Source of the DNA: Bugula neritina
Lineage: Eukaryota; Bryozoa; Gymnolaemata; Cheilostomatida; Bugulidae
Direction of reading: 5' to 3'
Assembly: GCA_964035545.1 (NCBI GenBank)
Contig: OZ037773.1
Location: forward strand, 10,349,251-10,413,250
DNA length: 64,000 nt
Within the stretch, counting starts at the first letter, position 1, and each line of letters opens with the position of its first letter. This document shows, piece by piece, positions 30,028 to 42,900 of the stretch. A program made the translations under genes and the position numbers. The notes under the pieces were generated by a model, which had not been told where the DNA came from, did no database searches, and was given only the letters and a program-made list of their open reading frames with translations.

Positions 30028-33000
30028 TCATATAATATAATATAGTATTATATAATATAGCATAGTATATCACATAATATAAGGATATCAATATGTAAAC
30101 TAATGCAATCAATTACATATGTATATAATATAGTATCATATAATATAATATAGTATCATATAATATATAGTATGGTATATCAATTATAATATAATGTAGT
30201 ATCATATGGTATATTGTATCATATAATATAATATAGTATCACATAATATGTGGTAATATAGTACGTTATATATAGTGCAAAATAATATTATTTTAACACA
30301 TTTTATAGTAAAATGCAATACATAGCACAACATGACACACATAGAGTCCTGCCACAACAAATATTTATATAGTCTGTTAACTTGTTCTTGTAGTTGAGCT
30401 GCTAAAAATACTTCCTGTAGTGATTCTATACAACTTTCTACACTATATACTGCCATCCTATAACAAGTATATATAACATATTGTCATAGTTTGATAGACA
30501 TTAGACTGTATTATATGTGTGTACTTGCCTTGCATGGGTTGGTGGTAGTTAGTCACGTACCCGTACATAACTATACCATCTATAGGTCCTGGGTCTTTAC
30601 ATTCGGAGTTGTCTATTTTAAAGTACCTGCAAAATACTTCTATGATTAGACATTACATCTATATGTTGTGTTAGGATTGCTAGCCAGCTTTGTTTAAACT
30701 CCAAGAAACTAATTGTTACTATTAAAAAAAATATTTAAAAGAAAAGCCCAGTATTACTGAATAGACATATTTTGCTGATCTTTAAAGTCACAGCACTATA
30801 TACTCAGTTATAATGGAATCACCTACAAGTGGAAGCAACTCTGACTATCTGTATTTTAACACCCACCATCTGCTACAGCTGCTTATATCAGATGGTGACA
30901 TTCTATGGTCTCCGGTAGCTGTTAGTCTGAGTGCAGTCTGTGAGAATACTTTAGTGTACGAGACGGTTAACAAGTGACCGACGTTTAAGGATTTGTCCAT
31001 GTCATAATAGTTATACAACGCTATATTGCTGCTGTGATGTTTGTAGATCCTTTTTAAACCATTGATTACTGTAAAATCAATAAATATATTTAAATATTCC
31101 GTACAAATGCTATTTTTAGCATTATTTTGACTTAATGAGTCAAAATATCAATAGTAAAAAATTGATTTAATTTAAAACTACAGTTGATATTCAAGTGTTG
31201 AGCCAAAGTTTAGAAAAAGAAAAATTATGGATTTTTCATTAATCTATTTCTTTTATACAATTAGGATATTGCTGTAATATTATAGATGGTAAATTATAAT
31301 TTAAGTAATTGATTTTCACTGTTGTAAATATTATGTTAATATGTAGTTGATAAATAGATGAGGAAAATGAAACAATAACGATAATCAATACCTCCATCTA
31401 CAACTCGATCTTTTCTCACTTCCTGAATGTGCAGACGTGAAGGGGTATTGAATCCACCACTTAACATCCTCGTTGGCTGTGCATACAAGGTTGATCCACT
31501 AATCCATATCTCTATACTGTGTGTACCAGCTGGTAGTATATTATCACATATACCTTCAACTAAATAATATACATATATCTCTATACTGTATGTACTAGCT
31601 GGTAGTATATTATCACACATACCTTCAACTAAATAATATATACATATCTCTATACTGATGTATGTACTAGCTGGTAGTATATAGTATCACATATACCTTC
31701 AATTAAATAATATACATATCTCTATACTGTATGTACTAGCTGGTAGTATAGTATCACATATACCTTCAATTAAATAATATACATATCTCTATACTGTATG
31801 TACTAGCTGGTAGTATATTATCACACATACCTTCAACTAAATAATATACATATATCTCTATACTGTATGTACTAGCTGGTAGTATATTATCACACATACC
31901 TTCAACTAAATAATATATACATATCTCTATACTGATGTATGTACTAGCTGGTAGTATATAGTATCACATATACCTTCAATTGAATAATATACATATCTCT
32001 ATACTGTATGTACTAGCTGGTAGTATATTATCACACATACCTTCAACTAAATAATATATACATATCTCTATACTGATGTATGTACTAGCTGGTAGTATAT
32101 AGTATCACATATACCTTCAATTAAATAATATACATATCTCTATACTGTATGTACTAGCTGGTAGTATATTATCACACATACCTTCAACTAAATAATATAT
32201 ACATATCTCTATACTGTATGTACCAGCTGGTAGTATATTATCACACATACCTTCAACTAAATAATATATACATATCCATATCTCTATACTGTATGTACCA
32301 GCTGGTAGTATATAGTATCACATATACCTTCAATTAAATAATATACATATCTCTATACTGTAATTAAACAACATAATTTAATCTATAATACTATTCTTAG
32401 AGATAGCCTATTTTATGAAATAGAGTTAGATTTAGGCCAGATACAATTTAGGGGGTTTACCCGTACGAGACCTCCGATGTATATGCCAATACGTCTGCAT
32501 ATTATTCCCTGTAGATCTCAGTAAGAGATCTAGCAGAGGTGAGCAGCTAATTCCATTGATCTTCACATACCTGAAGAACACAGGGTAGGAGAGAAACTGT
32601 GCACAGATGTCTAGTCTCTCACTTAATTTGTGGTAGTTTATAAATATTCATGATTGGTGCTGCAACTTGATTTGTCCAAAAACTTTATTGTAGTCACTCT
32701 CCAGTACCGTAAAAAAATCTATGGCAAAGCTTTAAAAATCTAAATTTAAATTTTGCATAATTTTAAAAATGTCCTTGCATGGAAGCAAATTAAGTAGTAG
32801 TTTCAATATAATTTCTCTCTTTTTAAAATATTGATTTGAAAGTACATTTAAGTTTTTAAAAACTAAACTATTTTTGGCAAGTGCACTATTTTTCTCTGAT
32901 ATAATTTAACAAAACTGCCCTTGTTACAAAATGAAGTATCAGACTGTTTTACCATTAACTAATGAGACTACTGGTGTTACTATACAGTATCACACTGACT

Positions 33001-36000
33001 TCCCATTAACTAATAAGACTAAGCCTAGGGCCACACGGTGCGTATTTTCGCATGCGAAAATTGAAATCACAAGTAGCAAAGGTGTCCACTGTGCGCGTTG
33101 AGAAAACCTTCGCACTTGTCGCTCTGCATTTTCAACGCAAGTGCGAATCGTCTCTGTCGTCGTCACCTAATTGGCTGGTAGCTATTCAGCGAGCCCAATT
33201 TCTTTATTTAGTGCTATATTCCAGTAAATTGCGTTTTATTGAAAGCGAGTGCGATTTAAAAATGAAAGCTTTATTTATCACGCATCACTGACGCTACAGT
33301 GGACACCTTTGCTACTCGCGATTTTAATTTTCGCATGCGAAAATACGCACAGTGTGGCCCTAGGCTATGTGTTACTATACAGTAGCAGACTTACTTACCA
33401 TTAACTAATAAGACTATTGGTGTTACTATGCAGTAGCAGACTTACTTACCATTTTTAATAAAACTATTGGTGTTACTATACATGCAGTATCACACTTACT
33501 TACCATTAACTAATAAGACTATGTGTTACTATACAGTAGCAGACTTACTTACCATTTACCAAAGTGAGCAGCTGCATTACTAAACTCTACAGCCGTCACT
33601 GCTGTGTACTTGATATGTAGACTCGTATCATCAGCTAGTTTATTGTACTCTACTGTCTGTAAATACAGTTCTCTGAGGGATTATTAAAGGTAAACTTATA
33701 GCTGTTTGTAAATATGCTGGAGTTGTAGTCACATTTAAATCCAGTTTGAAATTTGATATACAAAGAAATTTATGTTATGTAAATGTTTATAAGACTGAAG
33801 ACTTTAATTGTGTCAAATTAACGCCAAGTTTGCTCACATTTTGATTACACGAGAACTGTTATATGTTTAAAAAGACGACAATTGTGTTTTGGTGACACAA
33901 CTTTTTTTCCTTTCTACTTGTCTTTTTACATTGATATTAAATAATCAATTGTTAAGTTTTTGGTGAATTATATTACACTGTAATAAACTACGTAAAACTA
34001 TATGCTCAGGGAAAGAGCAAATGAGATGAAATCCACTCAATGATATTATATTTAAGTATGGATATTAAAAAATTGACCAAAATTAGAGAATAAAAAGTAC
34101 CTTCACTAGGTGAGAGCTGGCTGAGCTGTCAAATGTATCATCTATTTCCTCATCCCACGTGTAGTACTGATAGTTAAATACATTCAGCTCTGGACATGTG
34201 TTGATTGTACCTAAATATATAATTGTACTTTCAAGTATATCATACAAAGCATCTTATCCTAACACTTATATATATATTATAGAATATGTATTTTTTGCTG
34301 AATGGGTTTAATGAAGTTTACTCTAGGACTTCCTGTTTGCTATTTCAATAATCTATAATTTAGCAAGTTGTTTTACAAACAGTGCAAAAATAATTTAACA
34401 TACTTGAGTTCTAGACTATGTGCAGTATTTAAAATCACATTTTGATCTTTGAAATTACAATTCTAAAACAATATGCATCTCAGAAGCTTCTAATTGTTTT
34501 TTAAACTAATAGTTTTTCAAGTATTTCTATCATTAAAGTTTAGCCTTTATTGTTGCTATTTTGGTTTAAAAGAATAGAAAAAATAGAACTGATCAAACAT
34601 TATATAAACCTGTATCCATAGTCTGAGAAACTGTTTCCATGACAATAACTGTAGTCCCAGCTTTAAACCTGGCATAGGCATCTGTTGTCGGGTAGCCGTG
34701 ACAGGCCCCCACAACCAACTCAACTGTGACATCACCAGAACTCAGTCCATAACAAGTGCCATCAACTGTGTGGTAATCAGAATGAGATATTATCTATAGT
34801 ATACAGAACCTTATATAACTGTATAATAGTGTGTATACATGTGTGTACATGGTAGATTTTATTATCAAAGTAAAGTCTTTTCAATTAGTTCTGTCTAGCA
34901 GTACTCTATATAGCAGCTGTTACTATATAGCTTTCAAAGTAGCACCAGCTACTAACCTAAAGCTTTCTATAAACAAGACCTAATTATATATATTGCTGAA
35001 CCTACAATATATGACCTAAACCAAGCACTGAAATTACAGTTAAATAGCTATACTATATTCATAGCATAAATGTAGTGTATTTGGGTGTGCTTCTGTTTTA
35101 TCTATTTTTTAGTTTAGACAAATTTTCAAACTATTTATAAAAAGTTGTAATCATTTGAATTGTATGACATGTTAATAAAATAGCTTTAAGCAAAATTACT
35201 GAAGCAGTAAACCAACATTATATTAGCATTTTCTTTAGAGTTTCAAGTTATTGAAATTTCTTAATTTTAAAATTAGAATAATTGCATAATTTTGAGACTT
35301 ATAGTTGCAAAGTAAAAACGGGTTAAATAGTGCTAATGACAAAATTTTGTCCTAGAGTATGGTAGTTGTGTGTTGATAGCTTAATAGAATTTTCAACAGC
35401 TAGAAGTATCTATGTAAATTAAAAAAAAACTCCCTAAAATGTATTTTGATTGCAGTTTCTTATCTTATGGGTAGCAATCTAGGTGTCATGTTAGAAGTAA
35501 AATATAAAATCAAAATCATATTATTATATTAATGAACAACCTTAAGTCTATTATTGCATTTGTGAGGCTTATAACTGCCTTTGCAAAGCTCAAAGCCTAA
35601 TTTGACAACAGGAAGTAAATAGAGAAAATAATGGAATAGATAGATTCATTTTCAAATAGCATGAAATTGCTAAGAGATTGCTTCATCACATGTATTGCAT
35701 TTATTTCATGGATTCCTGTAGCTGTATTAGGTGAAATCCTTACTGTCAGTTACTCTGTGGTGATTCCCAGTGCCTGAACTGTAGTCTACATTCTCAATAG
35801 AAGACGGGTTGGAGCACACCATCCCGTTAAATGTGAGGAACCAGCGTGTACAGTTCCCGGGACTATCTCCATGACCTCTCACCACCATGTGGAGGATATC
35901 TCTTAGTCCTGAGTCACTCACTTCCTTAGGATACGTCACTCTCTGAAACATTGCACTATTTGACTAGGATATAGAAAACTCTGAAACTTGCTTCAACTTC

Positions 36001-38420
36001 ATGTTGCAGATTCTTTACACTTTTGAAAGCTTCCTTAGAGTATCATTTATTACATGCAGTCGTAAAACTGCAAAATAGTTAGAGATTGTTTGAAAAGAAT
36101 TTACTTCTATACCTATCTAAAAAGCTTTATATATAATATTATAAACTTTATTGATAAACATCTGTATAAATACTTACAAACACACTGCCAGTGTCTGTGT
36201 GATCGTACCCGTTAGCTGCATAGAAATGTTTAACGTTGGAATATTCTCTCGAGAGGAAACACTGATCTTCTTGGTTAGCTGAAGAAAGTACAACTTCATA
36301 TTATCTGATGGGTATATTTGATACTAATATAAATAAAGTAGAGTTTTGAAAATTCTGAAATAAATTGATGAATAAAAACATGCAATTGATCAAATAAACT
36401 TATCCACTGAGTAAAAACTAATTTGGTATTCAATAATAACATGTTGTCATGCAAGCACACAGGTTGCTATACGTAAACATTCGTTGTACATTGCAGTCAT
36501 ACTAACTGAGAGATGTACATACCAACACATGTAGGAATGTCTGCCACATCTCTTCCGCATCCATTCACACAAATCTCATTCTTTCTTTTACATTCTCTTC
36601 CATTGCATTCATCCTGTTGTTTATGAACTTGTTTTACTATTTGTGAGACACATTTAACTATCATTGAGTGCTAGGCATTAGCTACTTTTTAACAATGAAA
36701 TTACAATACAAGTGACGATGCCTAAAACATGCATATGCTATTGAAACAGGCTAACCGAGTAATATTGCAGAAAACTTGCAGCTCCTTACCTCATCTAGCA
36801 CATAGGTGTCACTAAAGTAATGACTGTATATAAACCTTTGAGTACTAGTATAATCAGTAGCTCTATATATTTCAGTATATATCCTCAGGTCACCTTTGTC
36901 TCAGGTCACTTCAGGATGTAGTCTCAAGTCACATCAATATCTAGTCTCAGGTCACCTCAGTATATAGTCTCAGGTCACCTCAGTATATAGTCTCAGGTCA
37001 CCTCAGTATATAGTCTCAGGTCACATCAGTATCTAGTCTCAGGTCACCTCAGTATATAGTCTCAGGTCACCTCAGTATATAGTCTCAGGTCACCTCAGTA
37101 TATAGTCTCAGGTCACAGTATATAGTCTCAGGTCACCTCAGTTTATAGTCTCAGGTCACAGTATATAGTATCAGGTCACCTCAGTATATAGTCTCAGGTC
37201 ACCTCAGTATATAGTCTCAGGTCACATCAGTATATAGTCTCAGGTCACCTCAGTATATAGTCTCAGGTCACCTCAGTATATAGTCTCAGGTCACCTCAGT
37301 ATATAGTATCAGGTAACCTCAGTTTATAGTCTCAGGTCACCTCAGTATATAGTCTCAGGTCACATCAGTATATAGTCTCAGGTCACCTCAGTATATAGTC
37401 TCAGGTCACCTCAGTATATAGTCTCAGGTCACCTCAGTTTATAGTCTCAGGTCACATCAGTATATAGTCTCAGGTCACCTCAGTATATAGTCTCAGGTCA
37501 CCTCAGTATATAGTCTCAGGTCACATCAGTATATAGTCTCAGGTCACCTCAGTATATAGTCTCAGGTCACCTCAGTTTATAGTCTCAGGTCACCTCAGTA
37601 TATAGTCTCAGGTCACCTCAGTATATAGTCTCAGGTCATACTGTAATACCTGTCTTGTAGGCAGGAGGTCCACAAATGTTCCGGTTAGAAAGTTGACTGC
37701 AGAATTTGTGTCAGTAACTGGGACAACTCCACTCAACTCAAAGCACCTGTCATCTGAATAAAGCAAGTAATAACATGATGAGGTATAATTGTATGTTACG
37801 AAAATTTAAACAGATGGAATAAGTCAAATTTAGAAGCACTTTCTTCTGTTTGAGGTCTTTTATGATATGATATTAGAAATGTGTAAGAAATTTGAATGAT
37901 GCAGTAAGATAAAAAGCACAAGCTTTCTTTAAATTGTTCTACTAGTTTTACTAGAAATATATTACCAGAGTGTGATTTGAAGACAGCGTTGCAGGGATGT
38001 GGAAACAACTCCTTACAGTTCACTATACATTCTATGAGACTCCTGACAGATGAAACTCCAGTTATTATGGAACTGTTACTAACAGAGAAAGTTGTCTCTT
38101 GAAGTTCAACTCTGAAGACTCCATCACAACTGGGAACATCTGAAAGGGACAGCTACTGTGTGAGAAATGCCGTTGTAAGATATTCTATGCAGACTACATT
38201 TAACTGCTGTGGAAGTGTACAAGGTTTTTCTGCTAAACATGCCAACTTAGTTTAAAGTTAGTTTGTTATTTAAAGTGATCTAAAGAAATCTCATCATTTG
38301 ATATGATCACCATATTGCAATAATTGTTAGAGATATTATATAATATATAATATACTCACCAAATGAGGTGGAAGATGGAGCACATCTGAGTAACACTGTT
38401 ACAGTGAAGACACGGAGCAT
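29653..38420 (-). CDS. Gene D: secreted PAN + triple CTHRC1-like protein, complete
   Basis: Fourteen minus-strand exons: 38360-38420, 37966-38139, 37650-37753, 36523-36613, 36178-36278, 35744-35942, 34610-34765, 34101-34210, 33553-33656, 32461-32570, 31392-31559, 30867-31068, 30529-30626 and 29653-29840. They join to 1866 nt (621 residues). Short signal peptide (MLRVFTVTVLLRCA), PAN-like domain (CIVNCKELFPHPC), Cys module (ECKRKNEICVNGCG), then CTHRC1-like repeats 1 (YPKEVSDSGLR, NCTRWFLTFNG, DGTCYGL), 2 (INGISC, VEGICDN) and 3 (ALRLTATG, WYFKIDNSEC, SGICHGI, HTGW, ILVEELWL) and a conserved tail (CTGTPIDC). Repeat 3 is closest to vertebrate CTHRC1. The donor after exon 13 is GC (GCAAGT), not GT. 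Closest relative is neighbouring gene E. Introns 3, 9 and 10 carry minisatellites anchored at splice sites. Function unknown; extracellular role inferred. Confidence 0.9.
29940..30290. repeat. Degenerate TATAATATAG repeats
   Basis: Imperfect ATCATATAATATAATATAGT-type units in intron 13 of gene D. A longer block (ATCAATATGTAAACTAATGC or a close variant) occurs twice, at about 29912 and 30088. Confidence 0.75.
31560..32362. repeat. Tandem copies of the exon 11 acceptor and 5' exon sequence (gene D intron 10)
   Basis: About 11 copies of a 64-76-bp unit. Read on the minus strand, each has a TATTATTTAG acceptor, TTGAAGGTATATGTGATA and the segment that in exon 11 encodes VEGICDNILPAGTHSIEI. The authentic exon (starting at 31559) is thus preceded by a row of partial exon copies. 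The copy next to the exon stays in frame with it (22 codons through the intervening acceptor). Several farther copies carry stops. Confidence 0.92.
32930..33552. repeat. Minisatellite copying the exon 9 donor of gene D, interrupted by a MITE
   Basis: Units of roughly 50-60 bp with TTACTTACCATTAACTAATAAGACTATTGGTGTTACTATACAGTA (written here only as landmarks: TTACTTACCATT, AATAAGACTA, GGTGTTACTATA). On the minus strand TTACTTACCATT reads AATG then GTAAGTAAG, the same as the end of exon 9 and its donor (exon ends at 33553). About five copies. One copy contains the 344-bp insertion at 33022. Confidence 0.88.
33022..33365. mobile_element. MITE with ~70-bp terminal inverted repeats
   Basis: Ends GCCTAGGGCCACAC and GTGTGGCCCTAGGC, followed inward by GTGCGTATTTTCGCATGCGA and, further in, AGTAGCAAAGGTGTCCACTGT-like sequence on both sides. 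The insertion interrupts a local tandem unit. The uninterrupted copy at about 33500-33535 reads AAGACTATGTGTTACTATAC, which gives an empty site and implies a TA (or CTA) target duplication. No coding capacity; the 79-codon open frame inside is incidental. Confidence 0.85.
36890..37640. repeat. 23-bp minisatellite in intron 3 of gene D
   Basis: About 31 copies of TCACCTCAGTATATAGTCTC plus AGG, with a few shortened or ACATCAG/TTTATAG variants. It starts about ten bases inside the intron from the donor of exon 3 (exon ends at 37650). The same unit fills intron 3 of gene E. Confidence 0.96.
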
Positions 38421-39920
<1,500 letters not shown>

Positions 39921-42900
39921 CTAGACATCACAGTCTATGGGAGTTCCTGAACATGTCTTTCTTTCTTCCAGCCACAACTCTTCTATGAAAATGTTGAATG
40001 ATGATGCCCAAGCAGTATGAGCATCCGGGTTATTTGAATCGCAGCCAATAACCGCATAAGTTATGCTGTGTGGATCTCCAGACAATATTCCATAGCATAT
40101 CCCACTTACTGTAAGAAAATGTAGAGCAAGTCAAGTAGAAATATTTTTAAGGCAACATTCTAATATTTATTTGTTTCAATCAACTCTGATATCTTTCAAC
40201 AAATAGCAGGCGCCAGAACCTAAGTTTGGCGTTGATTGTGGAGAAGACGTTCTAAGGGGTCGAAGATGTTTGCTGTTTCAATGACTAAACATAATTATTC
40301 GGAGTAGATTTACTGCTCAGTTTGAGGTACCAAGAAAGAGTTGAACAAACTATTTAATGGAATACTTCACCTTGCATTGGCTGATGGTAATTGATCAGGT
40401 ATTCAAAGTGTACTATGCCATCAATAGCTCCTGGGTCACTACATTCAGAGTTGTCTATCTTAAAGTACCTGTGTAGAAGGAATACAAGTCATATATAATG
40501 TGTGTATTCATAGGAGCACAATGTATATATATTCAGATGGTTTCAAAACCTCACATTTTACTGTTTCAGGTTTAGAATAGATTTTGTGGCATTTCTTACC
40601 ATCTGCTGCACGTTCCTCCATTATGTATATTCATTCTGTGATCTCCAGTTGCTGTTAGCCTCAGAGCAGTTTGTGGAAAGGTTTTAGTGTACGATACAGA
40701 TAGTATATCTCCCGAGTCCACTGCACTACTAAAACTGTAGTAGTTGTGTACGGTCAGGTAACTACTGTGCATCTTGTAGATACTGTTTATACTGTTCCTC
40801 ACTACAAAATAATTCGAGTACATAACTAAGTTAGCTAGCTATAATATGAACTAACTTAAGACATAGAATATTGTTCAACATTCTGCTACCTACTCCCTAC
40901 TTATTCTCCGTACTTCCTACCCTCTAGGCTTATTTAACAGCTGCATGGTTGTGACAGCTGGTTGTGACAGTTGCATGGTTGTGATAACTGATTGTGACAG
41001 CTAGTTGTGACAGCTAGTTGTGACAGCTAGTTGTGACAGCTGGTTGTGACAGCTAGTTGTGACAGCTGATTGCATATTTGTGAGTTAACTGACACCAGAA
41101 GCATTTAGACTCAGGTGTTTCGCTTTTGAAAAGAAACGTAATTATTGTTTGTAAAATAATAGTAGTTAGTTAGTATAAGTGATAGAACAGTATAAGAGGT
41201 AGGTGCAGTAATGGAGAAACTGAAAATTAAAGAACTTAGGCTATCTCAATTTCTCCACTACTGCTCCTAAGTGCTGTGTAAGCTCTTACACTATTGGTGA
41301 CAAGCAACTACATGGTATCATATAACAATACTCTCATATGTAAATATTAAAATAAATCAACAACAATTTTCAACATAACATTGATTCATTGCAACAGACT
41401 GTTGCTGTAATACATAAATACCTCCGTCTACAGCTCGGTCTTTTCTTACTTCCTGTACGTGCAGACGTGAAGGGGTATTAAATCCACCACTTAGCATCCT
41501 TGTCGGCTGTGCATACAAGTTTGATCCACTAGTCCATATCTCTATACTGTATGTACCAGCTGGTAGTATATTATCACATATACCTTCAACTATATAATAT
41601 ACATATCTCTATACTGTATGTACCAGCTGGTAGCATATTATCACGTATACCTTCAACTAAATAATATACATATCTCTATACTGTATGTACCAGCTGGTAG
41701 TATGTTATCACATATACCTTCAACTAAATAATATACATATCTCTATACTGTATGTACCAGCTGGTAGTATGTTATCACATGTACCTTCTACTATAATATA
41801 TACATACATATATATGCAGCTGGTACAGTCAGCAGCCATAGTCTATAAGAATACTTGTTTTGGAAACACAAGGTTGGTGGTTTGAGTCTCAGTAAAAGCT
41901 GTTTGAGATGTTACTAAAGGCATCCAGTAATAATGGCCCTTGTGCCGGGGTAAAGAAAAGTTCCTCAGTCAACTCAGAGAAACATTGGTATCATATAGTA
42001 TTTTACAGAGAGAAAATTTAAAAACACAAGCGAGTTTAATACATTGATGGTTTTGGGGAGCAAGTGTTGACTCAAACCTGCTGAACTAACGAGACATCTA
42101 TAGCCCCACCCCCACTCGGAAACTAGTAGGGAGCTTAAATCAAAAGCATTGATTTTACTCTAACGTACTAATAAATGTGTGTGATATTGAGAGGAGAAAG
42201 TGATATGGCATAGGAATACAAGATATCACATTAAAAGTTTGAAATCATAAGAAAACACAATAATACATGAGATTACAAGAGAGTACATGAGAGTACACGA
42301 GACCACATGAGACAACATGAGATTACATGAGATTACATGAAAGTACATGAGACAACATGAGACAACATGAAATTACATGAGATTACACGAGATTACACGA
42401 GATTACATGAGATATATATAGTTACAAGTACGAGATCTCTTATGCATCTCCCAATACGTCTTCACAAGACTTCCGTCAGCCTTGAGTAACAAATCAAGGA
42501 AAGGTGCACAATTATGTCCATTGATCTTCACAAACCTGAAAAGTTCAAATTAAATAATAAGATATGCTTTTTATCTGGTCACTTTGTATTATGTTGCTGT
42601 GGGTATTAATATAGGTAATTGTGTGTAATCATGTGTTATTGGTAACTATAAGTTCCACTATTATAAATTTTATGTGTTCAATGTGAGCGTGTGCATGTGT
42701 TGACATCAAGCCAGCTGCACGTGTTTGTGAGAGCACGTATATCGGGTGCATGAGCTCTTACTCCAGGATAATACAACTTCTTAATCAATTTGAATTCTCA
42801 ACTGAAGTGTCAAGTACAAAATGTTACGAGGCAATACCGTAGCAACTCACCACCTTCCAAAGTAATAGTCAGTTGAACTGCTAAAATGGATGGCTGTCAC

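Noticed and set aside
33052-33291. 79-codon open frame
   Set aside because: Lies entirely inside a MITE with long inverted repeats; no recognisable domain.
36890-37640. CRISPR-like array (regular 23-bp repeats)
   Set aside because: Head-to-tail units without unique spacers in a eukaryotic intron; it is a minisatellite.
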